Source of the DNA: Prochlorococcus sp. AG-409-P01
GTDB lineage: Bacteria > Cyanobacteriota > Cyanobacteriia > PCC-6307 > Cyanobiaceae
NCBI GenBank assembly: GCA_003215335.1
Contig: QCKM01000003.1
Location: 94,001 to 158,000 of the forward strand
Length of the DNA stretch: 64,000 nt
Direction: 5' to 3'
Shown here: in pieces, positions 9,012-18,762 of the stretch
Numbering within the stretch: the first letter of the stretch is position 1
Layout of the letters: every line of letters begins with the position of its first letter
Notes under the pieces: model-generated
What the model was told of the DNA's origin: nothing
The model's database searches: none
Seen by the model: only the letters and a program-made list of their open reading frames with translations
Position numbers and translations under genes: made by a program

Positions 9012-9488
9012 TTAAATTAACCACCAACTGGTAAATGTAGCGGCCTGTCCACAAGCTGTTCCCTCATCATTCCAAATGGTCCAGATTCGAGCATTGTTGA
9101 TCTGGAATTTTTGTTGACGACTATTAATTCGAACACCTCTATATCCTTCGACTGAAGATTTGTTCTGAGCTTGGCTTAGAGCTATTGCACGATGCTTTTG
9201 TTCTTCAATGGGTGCAGTGAGCTTTGAAGGCATATCAATCATTTCTTTCCATCGACGATGCCATATTTGTAATGCTGTTGCGTTGATGTAGTTCAATAAA
9301 GGATCCTGTGAACTATCATGTGCGATAACAGGTTGTGATAAGGCAAATAACTCTTGACTAATTGTGCGATTAGGAATTTGGTAATTGTGATGTGCAAATA
9401 GAGGTCTTTTAAAAGCCACTTGGTGAGACTTTAAAATCCAATTAGCAAGTTTTAATTGTTCTGGCGTGAGCCAAGGAGATTCAGTCAC
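9012..9488 (-). CDS. MEKHLA domain protein
   Basis: A 158-residue cytoplasmic protein that matches the MEKHLA domain family (PF08670), a PAS-related fold. Family patterns are DPLLNYINATALQIW in the first half, WKEMIDMPSKLTAP in the middle, then GYRGVRINSRQQKFQINNA and a closing GQAATF near the C-terminus. Family members occur alone in cyanobacteria, and the domain is fused to HD-ZIP transcription factors in plants; the ligand is not established. It overlaps the SWIM gene by 8 bases and is the last gene of the SNF2-SWIM-MEKHLA operon. The link to those genes may be positional only. Confidence 0.8.
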   Translation of the reverse strand: MTESPWLTPEQLKLANWILKSHQVAFKRPLFAHHNYQIPNRTISQELFALSQPVIAHDSSQDPLLNYINATALQIWHRRWKEMIDMPSKLTAPIEEQKHRAIALSQAQNKSSVEGYRGVRINSRQQKFQINNARIWTIWNDEGTACGQAATFTSWWLI

Positions 9489-10386
9489 CGGCTGTCATCG
9501 CTTGCATCATTGCCTGCTGAGCCAAGAGCTGGCCTTGTTCTCGAAGATGACTTAGGAAAAGGTGACCTGCTTTTGGGAATCGAGGCTCTTCTGCCAAGGG
9601 GAGCTCGCCTGCTGAATCCAAGCCTGTATCGCCTTCCATCGCTGGTGTGATGACGACTAAATCAGCATTGAGACTGGCGTCATAACGCCACCATAAACTT
9701 GGGTCCAAAACTGCAGGGTGAGGGGGACTCGCCCAGTTGTTTTGATTGTTTGATTCATCATCTGTGCTGCCAGTCTCTTCGGTTGTTGTTTGTGCTAGAA
9801 GCGCAAGTGCATGTAGACGTTGTTCTGCTAGATCTGCAAGTAACTTTGAACGTGTTCGACCACGCAGTTGAAAGAGTACAAATGGGTCTTCACTAAACCG
9901 ATCACCCATTAGGAAATAGATAGCACTGATGTGCTTGCAGGGATTGGCTTTATCTGGGCAACTGCATTCACTACGAACTTCTTGTAGCTTGAACGGGAAA
10001 AGACGCCGACCACTAGCTGCAAAAGCGCGTTCGATATCAGCCGGCATAATGCCTGCAAGAAGTTGTGCTGACCAACGTGCTTTTTGAGTAAGTGCTTCTA
10101 AGACATATCCCCAATCTTCATCATTAAGCACATCAAGCCAAAGTTTGACTTTGTATGGATCTTCACCCGTGCCTTGTACTCTTGCGTGAACTCGCCTACC
10201 TTCAAAACGGATAGAGGTGACGTTACCTTCTCTTGCATAAGTCCAGGCTCTTTCAAGACGTTTTTTAAATCGGTAGGAATTAATTAATTCCATCCACTGC
10301 TCAACCCACCAAGGTTGCTGCCCTAGACCTTCTGTGCCCAGTGCCGTTGTGATTTCTGTGCTGCTTTGATTGGTATTTGAGTTCAT
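9481..10386 (-). CDS. SWIM zinc-finger protein
   Basis: A 301-residue protein with one clear SWIM motif: SECSCPDKANPCKHISA at about residues 139-155, a CxC-xn-CxH zinc site. The N-terminal region (WWVEQWMELINSYRFKKRLERAWTY) and the following ARVQG-type strand are typical of bacterial SWIM proteins encoded next to SWI2/SNF2 ATPases. The last 100 residues are low in conservation and acidic (TGSTDDESNNQNN). It follows the SNF2 gene by 15 bases. SWIM domains bind nucleic acid or proteins, so a partner role for the ATPase is likely. The biological process is unknown. Confidence 0.88.
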   Translation of the reverse strand: MNSNTNQSSTEITTALGTEGLGQQPWWVEQWMELINSYRFKKRLERAWTYAREGNVTSIRFEGRRVHARVQGTGEDPYKVKLWLDVLNDEDWGYVLEALTQKARWSAQLLAGIMPADIERAFAASGRRLFPFKLQEVRSECSCPDKANPCKHISAIYFLMGDRFSEDPFVLFQLRGRTRSKLLADLAEQRLHALALLAQTTTEETGSTDDESNNQNNWASPPHPAVLDPSLWWRYDASLNADLVVITPAMEGDTGLDSAGELPLAEEPRFPKAGHLFLSHLREQGQLLAQQAMMQAMTAGD

Positions 10387-10401
10387 GGGAAGAGCATTAG
10401 T

Positions 10402-13400
10402 TTACTTGTCCTCTAAAGCAACCAGTTCTCTTAATTGATTTACGCCTAATCCACCTAGCCAATCTTCTCCTGACCCAATAATGTCTTCTGCTAATCGTGA
10501 TTTCTCGATAATCATGCGATCAATTTTTTCTTCTACTGAGCCACTAGTAATGAATTTGTGAACCATTACTCTTTTATCTTGTCCAATTCTATAAGCCCGA
10601 TCTGTTGCTTGGTTTTCGACTGCAGGATTCCACCATCTATCTACATGGAAAACATGACTTGCTCTAGTGAGATTTAGCCCCACCCCACCAGCTTTTAGAG
10701 ATAAGAGGAAAATTTGTGGACCTCGAGGGTCTTCTTGAAAACGATCAACCATGGCCTGTCTTTCGGTTTTGCGGGTGCCGCCATGGAGGAAAGGAACTTC
10801 GAATTTCCATCTTTGCTGTAAATAGGTTTGCAGTAAATGTCCCCATTCAGCAAATTGGGTGAAAAGGAGTGCACGATCACCTGCCTCGATAACCTCTTCA
10901 AGAATTTCTTCTAGACGTTGTAATTTTGCAGAACGAGTAATGAAGTTTTTTTCAACGGTTGTTTCTTTCAGAGCTAGAGCTGGATGATTGCAAATTTGTT
11001 TTAGACGTGTCAGGAGTCCAAGTACTTTTCCATGTCGTTGACCTAAAGGAGCCTGTGCTATTGCGTCTAATGTTTCATCGACAATTTTACTGTAAAGACC
11101 TTGTTGTTCTTTACTTAATCCAACCCATTCACTTAGTTCAACTTTTTCAGGTAGGTCGGAAATTATTGCTTTGTCAGTTTTAAGTCTACGAAGGATGAAT
11201 GGACTTACTCGAGCTTTGAGATCTCTTAGAGATGACATGTCTCCATATCGCTCTATAGGCATTCGATAACGTTGACGAAAGAAATCTTCTTCTCCTAGGA
11301 CTCTTGGATTAAGAAAATCCATCAGAGCCCATAGCTCGCTAACTCGATTTTCTACAGGTGTACCAGTAAGGGCAATGCGAAAGCGGCTTGTTTTGCTTGG
11401 TTTTGATATGTCACGTGCGGCTTGGCTTTGTTTAGCGCTGGGATTTTTGATTGCTTGAGCTTCATCGATAACAATCCCTTGCCAGTCAATTGTTTCTAAC
11501 AGTTCACTGTCTCTTTGCATAAGGCCATAACTTGTCAGGAGAAGATCTATTGTTTTCAGCTCTTTTTTCAAATCATTGGGTGTAGAAGGGCGACGAGGCC
11601 CATAATGTTCTCTTACATTTAAATCAGGTGTAAATGACAGTGCTTCTCGCTTCCAATTAGTGAGAACAGATGTTGGAGCAACTAGTAGTACTGGTCTTTT
11701 GAGTTCTTTTTCGGCTTTCAGATGTTGAAGAAAAGCAAGTAATTGAATTGTTTTCCCTAACCCCATATCGTCTGCTAAGCAGGCCCCTTGATCAAAACGG
11801 TGGAGGAAGGCTAGCCACCCTAAGCCGCGCTCTTGATATGGTCTGAGCTGTCCGTTGAATCCATCTGGAGCTGGCAGTGGATCTGGAGCTTTCTGTTGGT
11901 GGTATTGCTCTAAAACACCTTGAAGCCTTGGACCTGCTTCAAATTTGTGAACCGGAAGCCGCATCATTGTGTCGCCTTCTGTTGCAGTTAGTCTGAGGGC
12001 ATCATCCAGACTCATGTCTGGATTTGCACTACAGAAGCGCTCAGCATTCTTGAGATCATTAGGTCGTAATTCGATCCATGCGCCTTTGTGGTGCACTAAT
12101 GGGCTTCTTTTCCCAGCCAATCTCTCTAGCTCTTTAAGGGTTAGACGTATCCCTCCAATCATCAACTCCCAACTCCAATCCAGATTTTCCCCAAGAGTGA
12201 ATCCTCGTGATTTTTGTGATAGCTCTGCTTTAATTGCTAAGCCAAGACGACTAGCTAATCCGCCAGAGAGACTGCTTGGTAATTCAACGCCAACACCAAC
12301 ATCGCGTAGTTGTGAGGCTGCAGTTCTTACTAGAACAAAAGCCTCGGCAGGTGTTAGTTGCATTGATTCTGGAGTGGCATTATCTAGACCTCTTTCGATT
12401 GGAGGGAATACGGTTAGCGCACGACCCATTCCTTCTAGAAGTACTTCGCCAGGATGATCTACGCGGATTTCTCCAAGCTGTAAGAAGTTTGCACCACTCC
12501 CCCAGGCTTTTGCTGCAGGCAATTTTAAGGCTGGATCTGCTTCTGCTTGCAGCGAAAAACGCAGTTCCCACAGTTCTTCTCCTTCATTCGGAGTAAAGAG
12601 TTCAAGACATGCTCTTGCTGCTGCTACGTTTCCTGCTACACCTTCACGCCAATGATGACTTGCTGCTGCTAGACGTTCAGCTTCTTCATTCGGTAGATTA
12701 ATCACTCCAGTTTCTGTTCCAAGCGCTTGCTGCCAAGTTGCAAGTAGAGGGTCTAGGCCTTCTGTATTGGTTTGGAACCCTTTTCTGAGTTGAGCATCAA
12801 CTAGCTCTTCAAGTAAACTAGCCACACGAATCCGTCCACTTCGAGGTCTACATGAGGCGATCGGGTTTGCTTCCCTCATGGCTTCAGGTCGAAGACGAGT
12901 TGTCCTGTTGCTGCGCCTTCCCATGGGTTCTCTCCAAGGCAGTGCACAGGTCGCTACAAGTGGTAGCCGTGCGGCAAAGTCCTCTAAACGACGACGGTCA
13001 TCTTCTCTATTTAGAAGTGGAACCCATCGAGCGCGATGTGGATATCCTTCTCCTTTGCTGAGCTCTACTTGTGGTAGCCATCTTCCTCGAGCAATGATGC
13101 TTAAAGCCCATCGTTGAAGATGACTCCACCAACGGAGCTCTTCTCCTAGATCAGAATTTTGGTCTGATAGTGGAAGTGTTGATAGCCAAGATGTTGCTTC
13201 GCCAGGCTCTATTGCAAGACCTTGGACTTGCCACGGCCACCATTCGGTATTTTTTGGAATAGGTTCGCCTGCTTGTAGAGGTAGTCCTGTCCAGCTGCCT
13301 ATTTCAGTATTAGATTCATTCTGAACTTTTATTGCCTTGGGATTGCTCCGAGCTTTAACCCTACGACTAGGCAGAGTCAAACAGGCAGTTGCATCAATAA

Positions 13401-13602
13401 TTCCATTGGGGAGAAGATCCCTTTCGCTTAGCCAGGCTCTTAGATTTTCTGTTGATAGAGTAAAGGGATGGACAGCAGGGGTTGCACTTGGCCCGGCGGG
13501 GTTGGCTACTCGCCAGGTGTCAGCCCAAACAAGTAGAGCTGGCCGGCCAGAGCTGGTCGGTGTACGAATTGCTGGGAGCCAGGTGGCGTGCAGCAGACTC
13601 AT
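10402..13602 (-). CDS. SNF2-family DEAD/DEAH box ATPase/helicase (HepA-like)
   Basis: A 1066-residue SWI2/SNF2 ATPase. The N-terminal 580 residues include the bacterial SNF2-associated domain found in partners of SWIM proteins. The ATPase core follows: motif I ADDMGLGKTIQ, motif Ia VAPTSVLTNW, motif II DEAQ (VIDEAQAIKN), motif III LTGTPVENR, then helicase C motifs FLHGGTRKTERQ, SLKAGGVGLNLTRA and DRAYRIGQDKRV. These enzymes translocate on double-stranded DNA and remodel protein-DNA complexes. The ATG start is MSLLHATWLP. It is the first gene of a three-gene operon. Repair or transcription recycling is possible; no specific role can be read from sequence. Confidence 0.93.
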   Translation of the reverse strand: MSLLHATWLPAIRTPTSSGRPALLVWADTWRVANPAGPSATPAVHPFTLSTENLRAWLSERDLLPNGIIDATACLTLPSRRVKARSNPKAIKVQNESNTEIGSWTGLPLQAGEPIPKNTEWWPWQVQGLAIEPGEATSWLSTLPLSDQNSDLGEELRWWSHLQRWALSIIARGRWLPQVELSKGEGYPHRARWVPLLNREDDRRRLEDFAARLPLVATCALPWREPMGRRSNRTTRLRPEAMREANPIASCRPRSGRIRVASLLEELVDAQLRKGFQTNTEGLDPLLATWQQALGTETGVINLPNEEAERLAAASHHWREGVAGNVAAARACLELFTPNEGEELWELRFSLQAEADPALKLPAAKAWGSGANFLQLGEIRVDHPGEVLLEGMGRALTVFPPIERGLDNATPESMQLTPAEAFVLVRTAASQLRDVGVGVELPSSLSGGLASRLGLAIKAELSQKSRGFTLGENLDWSWELMIGGIRLTLKELERLAGKRSPLVHHKGAWIELRPNDLKNAERFCSANPDMSLDDALRLTATEGDTMMRLPVHKFEAGPRLQGVLEQYHQQKAPDPLPAPDGFNGQLRPYQERGLGWLAFLHRFDQGACLADDMGLGKTIQLLAFLQHLKAEKELKRPVLLVAPTSVLTNWKREALSFTPDLNVREHYGPRRPSTPNDLKKELKTIDLLLTSYGLMQRDSELLETIDWQGIVIDEAQAIKNPSAKQSQAARDISKPSKTSRFRIALTGTPVENRVSELWALMDFLNPRVLGEEDFFRQRYRMPIERYGDMSSLRDLKARVSPFILRRLKTDKAIISDLPEKVELSEWVGLSKEQQGLYSKIVDETLDAIAQAPLGQRHGKVLGLLTRLKQICNHPALALKETTVEKNFITRSAKLQRLEEILEEVIEAGDRALLFTQFAEWGHLLQTYLQQRWKFEVPFLHGGTRKTERQAMVDRFQEDPRGPQIFLLSLKAGGVGLNLTRASHVFHVDRWWNPAVENQATDRAYRIGQDKRVMVHKFITSGSVEEKIDRMIIEKSRLAEDIIGSGEDWLGGLGVNQLRELVALEDK

Positions 13603-13989
13603 GGCCGCGACACGGAAATCATGCGTTGGGTTCCTTTAAGAATGAGTGAGTTGCTAAAAGTGGCAACCAGCCCCAATGAGGTTCCTTTAGCAATGATGCC
13701 AGGCCATAGTTCCTTTGAGCATGTTGCGTGAAGGACATCTCCTTATTTCTTAGTTCAAGACAAGGACTAAGAATGAAATTGCACTTGCCAAAGTCCTCTT
13801 AAATCGGACCTAGATAAAGCCTGAATGCAAAATTGACCAAGCTTTTGAATCTGGAGCTCTAAGAGTTACTTCACCATTCTAAGAGCAGCTGGATCTTCTT
13901 TCCTACATTCTTAGAGGTCGCTACCACTACATTGTGCAAATCACACTCGATTATGCCTGTTTAACTTCCTTGTTAAGCTCATTGCTGTC
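13603..13989. other. 387-bp divergent intergenic region (SNF2 operon / alaS)
   Basis: No gene is seen. The region holds promoters for both flanking units by position. Besides the three short direct repeats listed separately, it has several TTCTTAG/CTAAGAA words. One pair (13767-13775 and 13906-13914) forms a 9-bp inverted repeat about 130 bp apart. No tRNA cloverleaf and no T-tailed hairpin was found. Confidence 0.5.
13629..13724 (+). repeat. Three imperfect direct repeats of GTTCCTTTAAGAATGA type
   Basis: Copies start at 13629 (GGTTCCTTTAAGAATGA), 13680 (GGTTCCTTTAGCAATGA) and 13708 (AGTTCCTTTGAGCATG). Spacing is 51 and 28 bases, roughly 5 and 3 helical turns. They lie 27 to 122 bases upstream of the SNF2-family gene start and could be a repeated protein-binding site. 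Confidence 0.45.
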
Positions 13990-16653
13990 ATGACCAATGA
14001 AGGGTTGTTGCGATTTCAAAAGTCGCGACCTTGTACTGGAGAAGAGATTCGCCAAGCTTTCCTGGCGTTTTTTGGTGATCGTGGCCATCAGGTGATGCCT
14101 AGTGCATCTTTAGTCCCGGAAGATCCGACCGTATTACTCACGATTGCGGGAATGCTTCCCTTTAAGAGGGTTTTCCTTGGACAGGTTGAAGCCCCTTCTG
14201 CTAGGGCTACAACCTCACAAAAGTGTATTCGTACGAATGATATTGAGAATGTGGGAATAACTGCTAGGCATCACACGTTCTTTGAGATGCTTGGAAATTT
14301 TTCTTTTGGCGATTATTTCAAGGAAGAGGCAATTAAATGGGCGTGGGAATTGAGTACCGAAGTCTTTGGATTAAGTCCTGCAAATTTGGTTATAAGTGTT
14401 TTTCGAGAGGATGAAGAAGCAGAGTCAATTTGGCGCGATGTTGTTGGAGTGAATTCTGAAAGGATTGTCCGAATGGATGAGGCTGATAACTTTTGGAGTT
14501 CTGGTGCCACAGGCCCTTGTGGTCCTTGCTCGGAAATTTATTACGATTTCAAGCCTGAAATGGGTAGTGAAACCATAGACCTTGAGGACGATAGTCGCTT
14601 TATCGAATTTTATAACTTGGTTTTTATGGAGTATAACCGTGATTCTGAAGGTGTTCTCACGCCGTTAGACAAGAAGAATATTGACACTGGTATGGGTTTA
14701 GAACGAATGGCTCAGATCTTGCAGGGGGTTCCTAATAATTATGAAACTGATCTCATTTATCCATTAATTAAGGTGGCAGAGGAGCTCTCTGAATCGAATT
14801 ACAAACAACTCGATTCAAGAGGACAAATTTCTTTAAAGGTGATTGCTGATCACAGTAGAGCTATTACTCATTTGATTTGCGATGGTGTGAGTGCAAGCAA
14901 TTTGGGTCGTGGATATGTCTTGAGACGACTTTTGCGCAGAGTCGTTCGTCATGGACGGTTGTTGGGAATAGCCAAGCCTTTTCTTGCTTGCATGGGTGAT
15001 GCAGCGATTCAGTTAATGAAATCTGCTTACCCACAATTGTTAGAAAGGCGTGATGTCATTCTTGCTGAATTGCAAAGGGAGGAAGCTCGTTTTTTAGAAA
15101 CCCTTGAAAGAGGAGAGAAATTATTAGCAGATCTTCTTTCCAGCAATCCTAATCAAATCGAAGGAAAAGATGCTTTTGAGTTGTATGACACTTATGGCTT
15201 TCCTTTAGAGCTGACGCAGGAAATAGCAGAAGAGAATGATTTGAGTGTGGACATTGAAGGTTTTCACGCGGCTATGGACAAGCAGCGTCAACGTGCTAAG
15301 GCTGCTGCAATAAGTATTGATTTAACTATTCAAGATGCTCTGGATGCAATAGCCGTAGATAGTTCTGCTACTCGTTTCCGTGGCTATGAAGTTTTAGAGC
15401 ATAAAGGTACCGTGCAAGCTCTTCTTGTAAATGGGGAACCGGCTCAACACGGAACTGCTGGAGACAAAGTAGAGGTTGTTTTAGACATAACTCCTTTTTA
15501 TGGCGAGTCTGGTGGTCAGGTTGGTGATCGCGGTGAACTCATTGGAGATGGACTCAGAGTTCAGATAGATGATGTTAGTCGTCGCCAGGACGTTTTTATC
15601 CATAGTGGGCGATTGCAGTTAGGTGATCTTTCTATTGGAGATGAGGTTAACAGTTGTGTTGATCAATCTAGTCGTAGACGAGCACAGGCTAATCACACCT
15701 CCACACACCTTTTACAGGCAGCATTGCGACAAATAGTTGATGCGGATATTGCTCAAGCAGGCTCATTGGTTGATTTTGATAGATTGCGTTTTGATTTTCA
15801 TTCTCCTAGATCTTTAACTACTATTGAGCTTGAGAAAGTTGAGAAGTTAATTAATCTTTGGATTGCAGATGCCCATGAGTTAAATGTTCAACAAATGAAT
15901 CTTGAGAAAGCTAAAGCGGCAGGTGCAATAGCAATGTTTGGTGAGAAATATTCTGATTCAGTCAGAGTTGTTGATGTGCCAGGTGTCTCTATGGAGTTAT
16001 GTGGTGGCACACATGTTTCTAATACTGCTGAGATAGGACTTTTTAAGATTGTCTCGGAAAGTGGTATCGCTGCAGGTATACGTCGAATTGAAGCCATTTC
16101 AGGTATGTCTGTTTTGAAATATCTCAACGAGAGAGATTTGGTAGTTAAGCAGCTATCAGAAAAGTTGAAAACTCAGCCCAATGAAATTGTTGATCGGGTT
16201 TTGTCTTTACAGGATGAGTTGAGGGCTATGTCTAAGGATTTGTTGTCGGTTACTGAAGAACTAGCCTTGAATAAGGCCATGACTTTAGTAACTCAGGTCC
16301 AGACAATTGGTAGCACAAGTGTTCTTATTAAACGTTTGGATGGTGTGGGTGGTGATGCACTTCAGAATGCTGCGAGGCAGCTTTTAGATCAGCTTGGTGA
16401 CTCGGCTGCTGTTGTACTTGGTGGAGTTCCTGATCTTGTACATCCCGATAAGGTTGTTCTAGTGGCGGCATTTGGTGAAACAGTTGTCTCTGGTGGCTTG
16501 CAAGCCGGCAAGTTCATAGGGGCAATTGCTAAATTGTGTGGAGGAGGAGGTGGTGGAAGACCAGGTTTTGCCCAGGCAGGTGGTCGAGATGCTGCAAGAC
16601 TAGATATCGCTTTGGAAGCTGCTTTGAGACGATTAACTGAAGAGCTGACTTGA
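13990..16653 (+). CDS. alaS: Alanyl-tRNA synthetase
   Basis: An 887-residue AlaRS of normal length with all domains. The catalytic core comes first (motif RATTSQKCIRTNDIENVG, HHTFFEMLGNFSFGDYF and GMGLERMAQ). The editing domain has zinc-binding HTSTHLL (about residue 571) and CGGTHVSN (about 673). A short coiled region leads to the C-terminal C-Ala domain with the glycine run GGGGGGRPGFAQAGG. It charges tRNA-Ala and clears mischarged Ser/Gly. The ATG at 13990 gives a short N-terminal extension before EEIRQAFLAFF. It converges on speA with three bases between the stops. Confidence 0.98.
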   Translation: MTNEGLLRFQKSRPCTGEEIRQAFLAFFGDRGHQVMPSASLVPEDPTVLLTIAGMLPFKRVFLGQVEAPSARATTSQKCIRTNDIENVGITARHHTFFEMLGNFSFGDYFKEEAIKWAWELSTEVFGLSPANLVISVFREDEEAESIWRDVVGVNSERIVRMDEADNFWSSGATGPCGPCSEIYYDFKPEMGSETIDLEDDSRFIEFYNLVFMEYNRDSEGVLTPLDKKNIDTGMGLERMAQILQGVPNNYETDLIYPLIKVAEELSESNYKQLDSRGQISLKVIADHSRAITHLICDGVSASNLGRGYVLRRLLRRVVRHGRLLGIAKPFLACMGDAAIQLMKSAYPQLLERRDVILAELQREEARFLETLERGEKLLADLLSSNPNQIEGKDAFELYDTYGFPLELTQEIAEENDLSVDIEGFHAAMDKQRQRAKAAAISIDLTIQDALDAIAVDSSATRFRGYEVLEHKGTVQALLVNGEPAQHGTAGDKVEVVLDITPFYGESGGQVGDRGELIGDGLRVQIDDVSRRQDVFIHSGRLQLGDLSIGDEVNSCVDQSSRRRAQANHTSTHLLQAALRQIVDADIAQAGSLVDFDRLRFDFHSPRSLTTIELEKVEKLINLWIADAHELNVQQMNLEKAKAAGAIAMFGEKYSDSVRVVDVPGVSMELCGGTHVSNTAEIGLFKIVSESGIAAGIRRIEAISGMSVLKYLNERDLVVKQLSEKLKTQPNEIVDRVLSLQDELRAMSKDLLSVTEELALNKAMTLVTQVQTIGSTSVLIKRLDGVGGDALQNAARQLLDQLGDSAAVVLGGVPDLVHPDKVVLVAAFGETVVSGGLQAGKFIGAIAKLCGGGGGGRPGFAQAGGRDAARLDIALEAALRRLTEELT

Positions 16654-16656
16654 GTT

Positions 16657-18585
16657 TTATTGCTGTAAATAAGTGCTTTGCCGCAGGCTAGTTTCAACAT
16701 GATCCATTAGACGTCGAGCGTCTTTGATCTTGAGGGTTCTATTTTGGATAGCTTCTTCACTAGCTATTCTTAGTCGTTCTAACAATTGCTCCGGATCATG
16801 TTCCATTGCTTCAAGGACATCCGAATTGGTATCACCTTTCACAACGTGGTCAATTTGGTAACCGCAATTCGGAGTGAGACGAATATGTACAGCATTTGTG
16901 CTTCCAAATAAATTGTGTAGATTGCCCATGACTTCCTGATAAGCCCCTCCAAGAAATATTCCTATGAGATATGGGTCGTTTCCATTGAGCTTATGGAGCT
17001 CTAGTAAAGGTTTCACATGCCCATTATCAATGAATTTGGATAGCTTGCCGTCAGAGTCACATGTAAGATCTGCAAAATGTCCTAATTGTTGAGGCTCTTC
17101 ATTTAGTCGATGAATTGGCATTATTGGAAATAACTGCTCGATAGCCCATGTGTCTGGCAAAGAACGAAACACTGAAAGGTTTGCATAGTAGGTATTAGCT
17201 AATGTATGTCTCAATGTTTTCAGTTCTTCTGAAGCTAATTCACTGTCTGGCAATATTTTGATTAGTGCTTTAGCACAAGCCCATGTAAGACTTTCTGCCA
17301 ACGCTCTTTCTGTAAGACTGAGATAACCCAATCTAAAGGCGCTTAATGCATCATTTTTAAATTTAATGGCATCATTCCAGGCTTCTTGCAGTTTGGAATG
17401 ATCTGAATTGGAGCACTTTTGAATTTTCTCTATGCCTAATAATGTCTCCCGTAAGTTGCTAACAATTAAGGATTCATCGCTTTTGATTTTTGGTATTGCA
17501 TCAGGAACGGATTCAGTGCCAAGAACGTTAAATATTAGAACTGAGAAATGACTTGAAAGTGCGCGTCCACTTTCACTCACCAAAATAGGCATTTTAATAG
17601 AATGTGGCTCACAACATTCTTTGATTGTGGCTACAACATCATTCGCATAGTTCTGAAGTGAGTAATTTGTTGATGCTGAAGTAGCTGTTCGACTTCCATC
17701 ATAGTCAATCCCTAGGCCTCCTCCAACATCTAGATAGCCCATTGGAGCACCTAAGTCCTTGAGTGCCACATAAGTTTGCCCTGCTTCTTGTAAGGCGTCT
17801 TTTAAGACAGCAATGTCATGAATTTGGCTTCCTATATGGAAGTGAAGTAGTCGTAGCTCTTTGAGCAGCTTGGCTTCACGCAGTGCATCAATGCTGGAGA
17901 GTATGTCTGGTATGGATAGCCCAAACTTGGCAGTAGCACCTACAGAATTTCTCCAACGTCCAATACTTCTGCTGGCGAGTTTTGTTCGGATTCCAATCAG
18001 AGGCGCTGCTCCTAGTTCGCGACTGGCAATAATTATTCTTTCCACTTCATCGGGCTGTTCGATTACTACTATTGGTCGCTTTCCAAGTTGGCGAGCGAGG
18101 ATTGCCGTTTCTATGTAGCGCTGGTCTTTATAGCCATTACAAATAAGGAGGGCTTCAGGGTCATTGATTAGTGATAATGCGATTAGAAGTTCGGCCTTGC
18201 TGCCCACTTCAAGTCCGAAATGCCATTTTCGGCCACATGTAACCAATTCTTCGACAACATGACGTTGTTGGTTGCATTTCACGGGAAAGACCCCCTGATA
18301 GGTACCTTTATAGCTGTATTTAGAGATTGCTTTTTCAAAAGCTGTGTGCAGTCTCTCTAGCCTTTCTTCAAGAATGTCATCAAACCTTATTAGAAGCGGA
18401 AGCTCCAGATTGCGTCCTTCTAAATCCTTGATTAGATCCAATAGATCGAGGCAATTTGCTTTGGATCCGCTTGGCTGCACGCAGATGTGCCCAAGTTGAT
18501 TAATCGAGAAATAAGGGGCTCCCCAGCGCTCTAGGCCATAAAGCGCTGCACTCTTACTTGATGACCATTCTTTTTCTTTTGGCAC
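16657..18585 (-). CDS. speA: Biosynthetic arginine decarboxylase
   Basis: A 642-residue PLP enzyme of the SpeA family, converting arginine to agmatine for polyamine synthesis. The PLP lysine is in GVFPVKCNQQRHVVEEL near residue 103. The barrel continues with KFGLSIPDI, LHFHIGSQIHDI and YLDVGGGLGIDYDG. The C-terminal domain retains LVSESGRALSSHF and CDSDGKLSKFID. The length matches the biosynthetic type, unlike the longer inducible decarboxylases. The start MPKEKEWSSSKS is taken as the first ATG giving a full N-terminus. It is convergent with alaS. Confidence 0.96.
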   Translation of the reverse strand: MPKEKEWSSSKSAALYGLERWGAPYFSINQLGHICVQPSGSKANCLDLLDLIKDLEGRNLELPLLIRFDDILEERLERLHTAFEKAISKYSYKGTYQGVFPVKCNQQRHVVEELVTCGRKWHFGLEVGSKAELLIALSLINDPEALLICNGYKDQRYIETAILARQLGKRPIVVIEQPDEVERIIIASRELGAAPLIGIRTKLASRSIGRWRNSVGATAKFGLSIPDILSSIDALREAKLLKELRLLHFHIGSQIHDIAVLKDALQEAGQTYVALKDLGAPMGYLDVGGGLGIDYDGSRTATSASTNYSLQNYANDVVATIKECCEPHSIKMPILVSESGRALSSHFSVLIFNVLGTESVPDAIPKIKSDESLIVSNLRETLLGIEKIQKCSNSDHSKLQEAWNDAIKFKNDALSAFRLGYLSLTERALAESLTWACAKALIKILPDSELASEELKTLRHTLANTYYANLSVFRSLPDTWAIEQLFPIMPIHRLNEEPQQLGHFADLTCDSDGKLSKFIDNGHVKPLLELHKLNGNDPYLIGIFLGGAYQEVMGNLHNLFGSTNAVHIRLTPNCGYQIDHVVKGDTNSDVLEAMEHDPEQLLERLRIASEEAIQNRTLKIKDARRLMDHVETSLRQSTYLQQ

Positions 18586-18762
18586 GAGAGGCTTGTCGTT
18601 CTGCTTGATGGCCTAAGGAGGGAAATCCTTGCAGGCCCTTTGCCATTTTGGTAGATGGATTTATGGAAATCTATGGCCAATAATTTATTTCTTGTGTGAT
18701 TTCTGCTTGTCAAGAGGGTACTGTTTCTAAGACTATGTCCAAGTTCGGACCTTTACGAAATT

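Noticed and set aside
11969-12457. 162-codon open frame on the plus strand inside the SNF2 gene
   Set aside because: It lies antisense to a conserved helicase gene, has an Arg/Ser-rich composition typical of shadow frames and matches no family.
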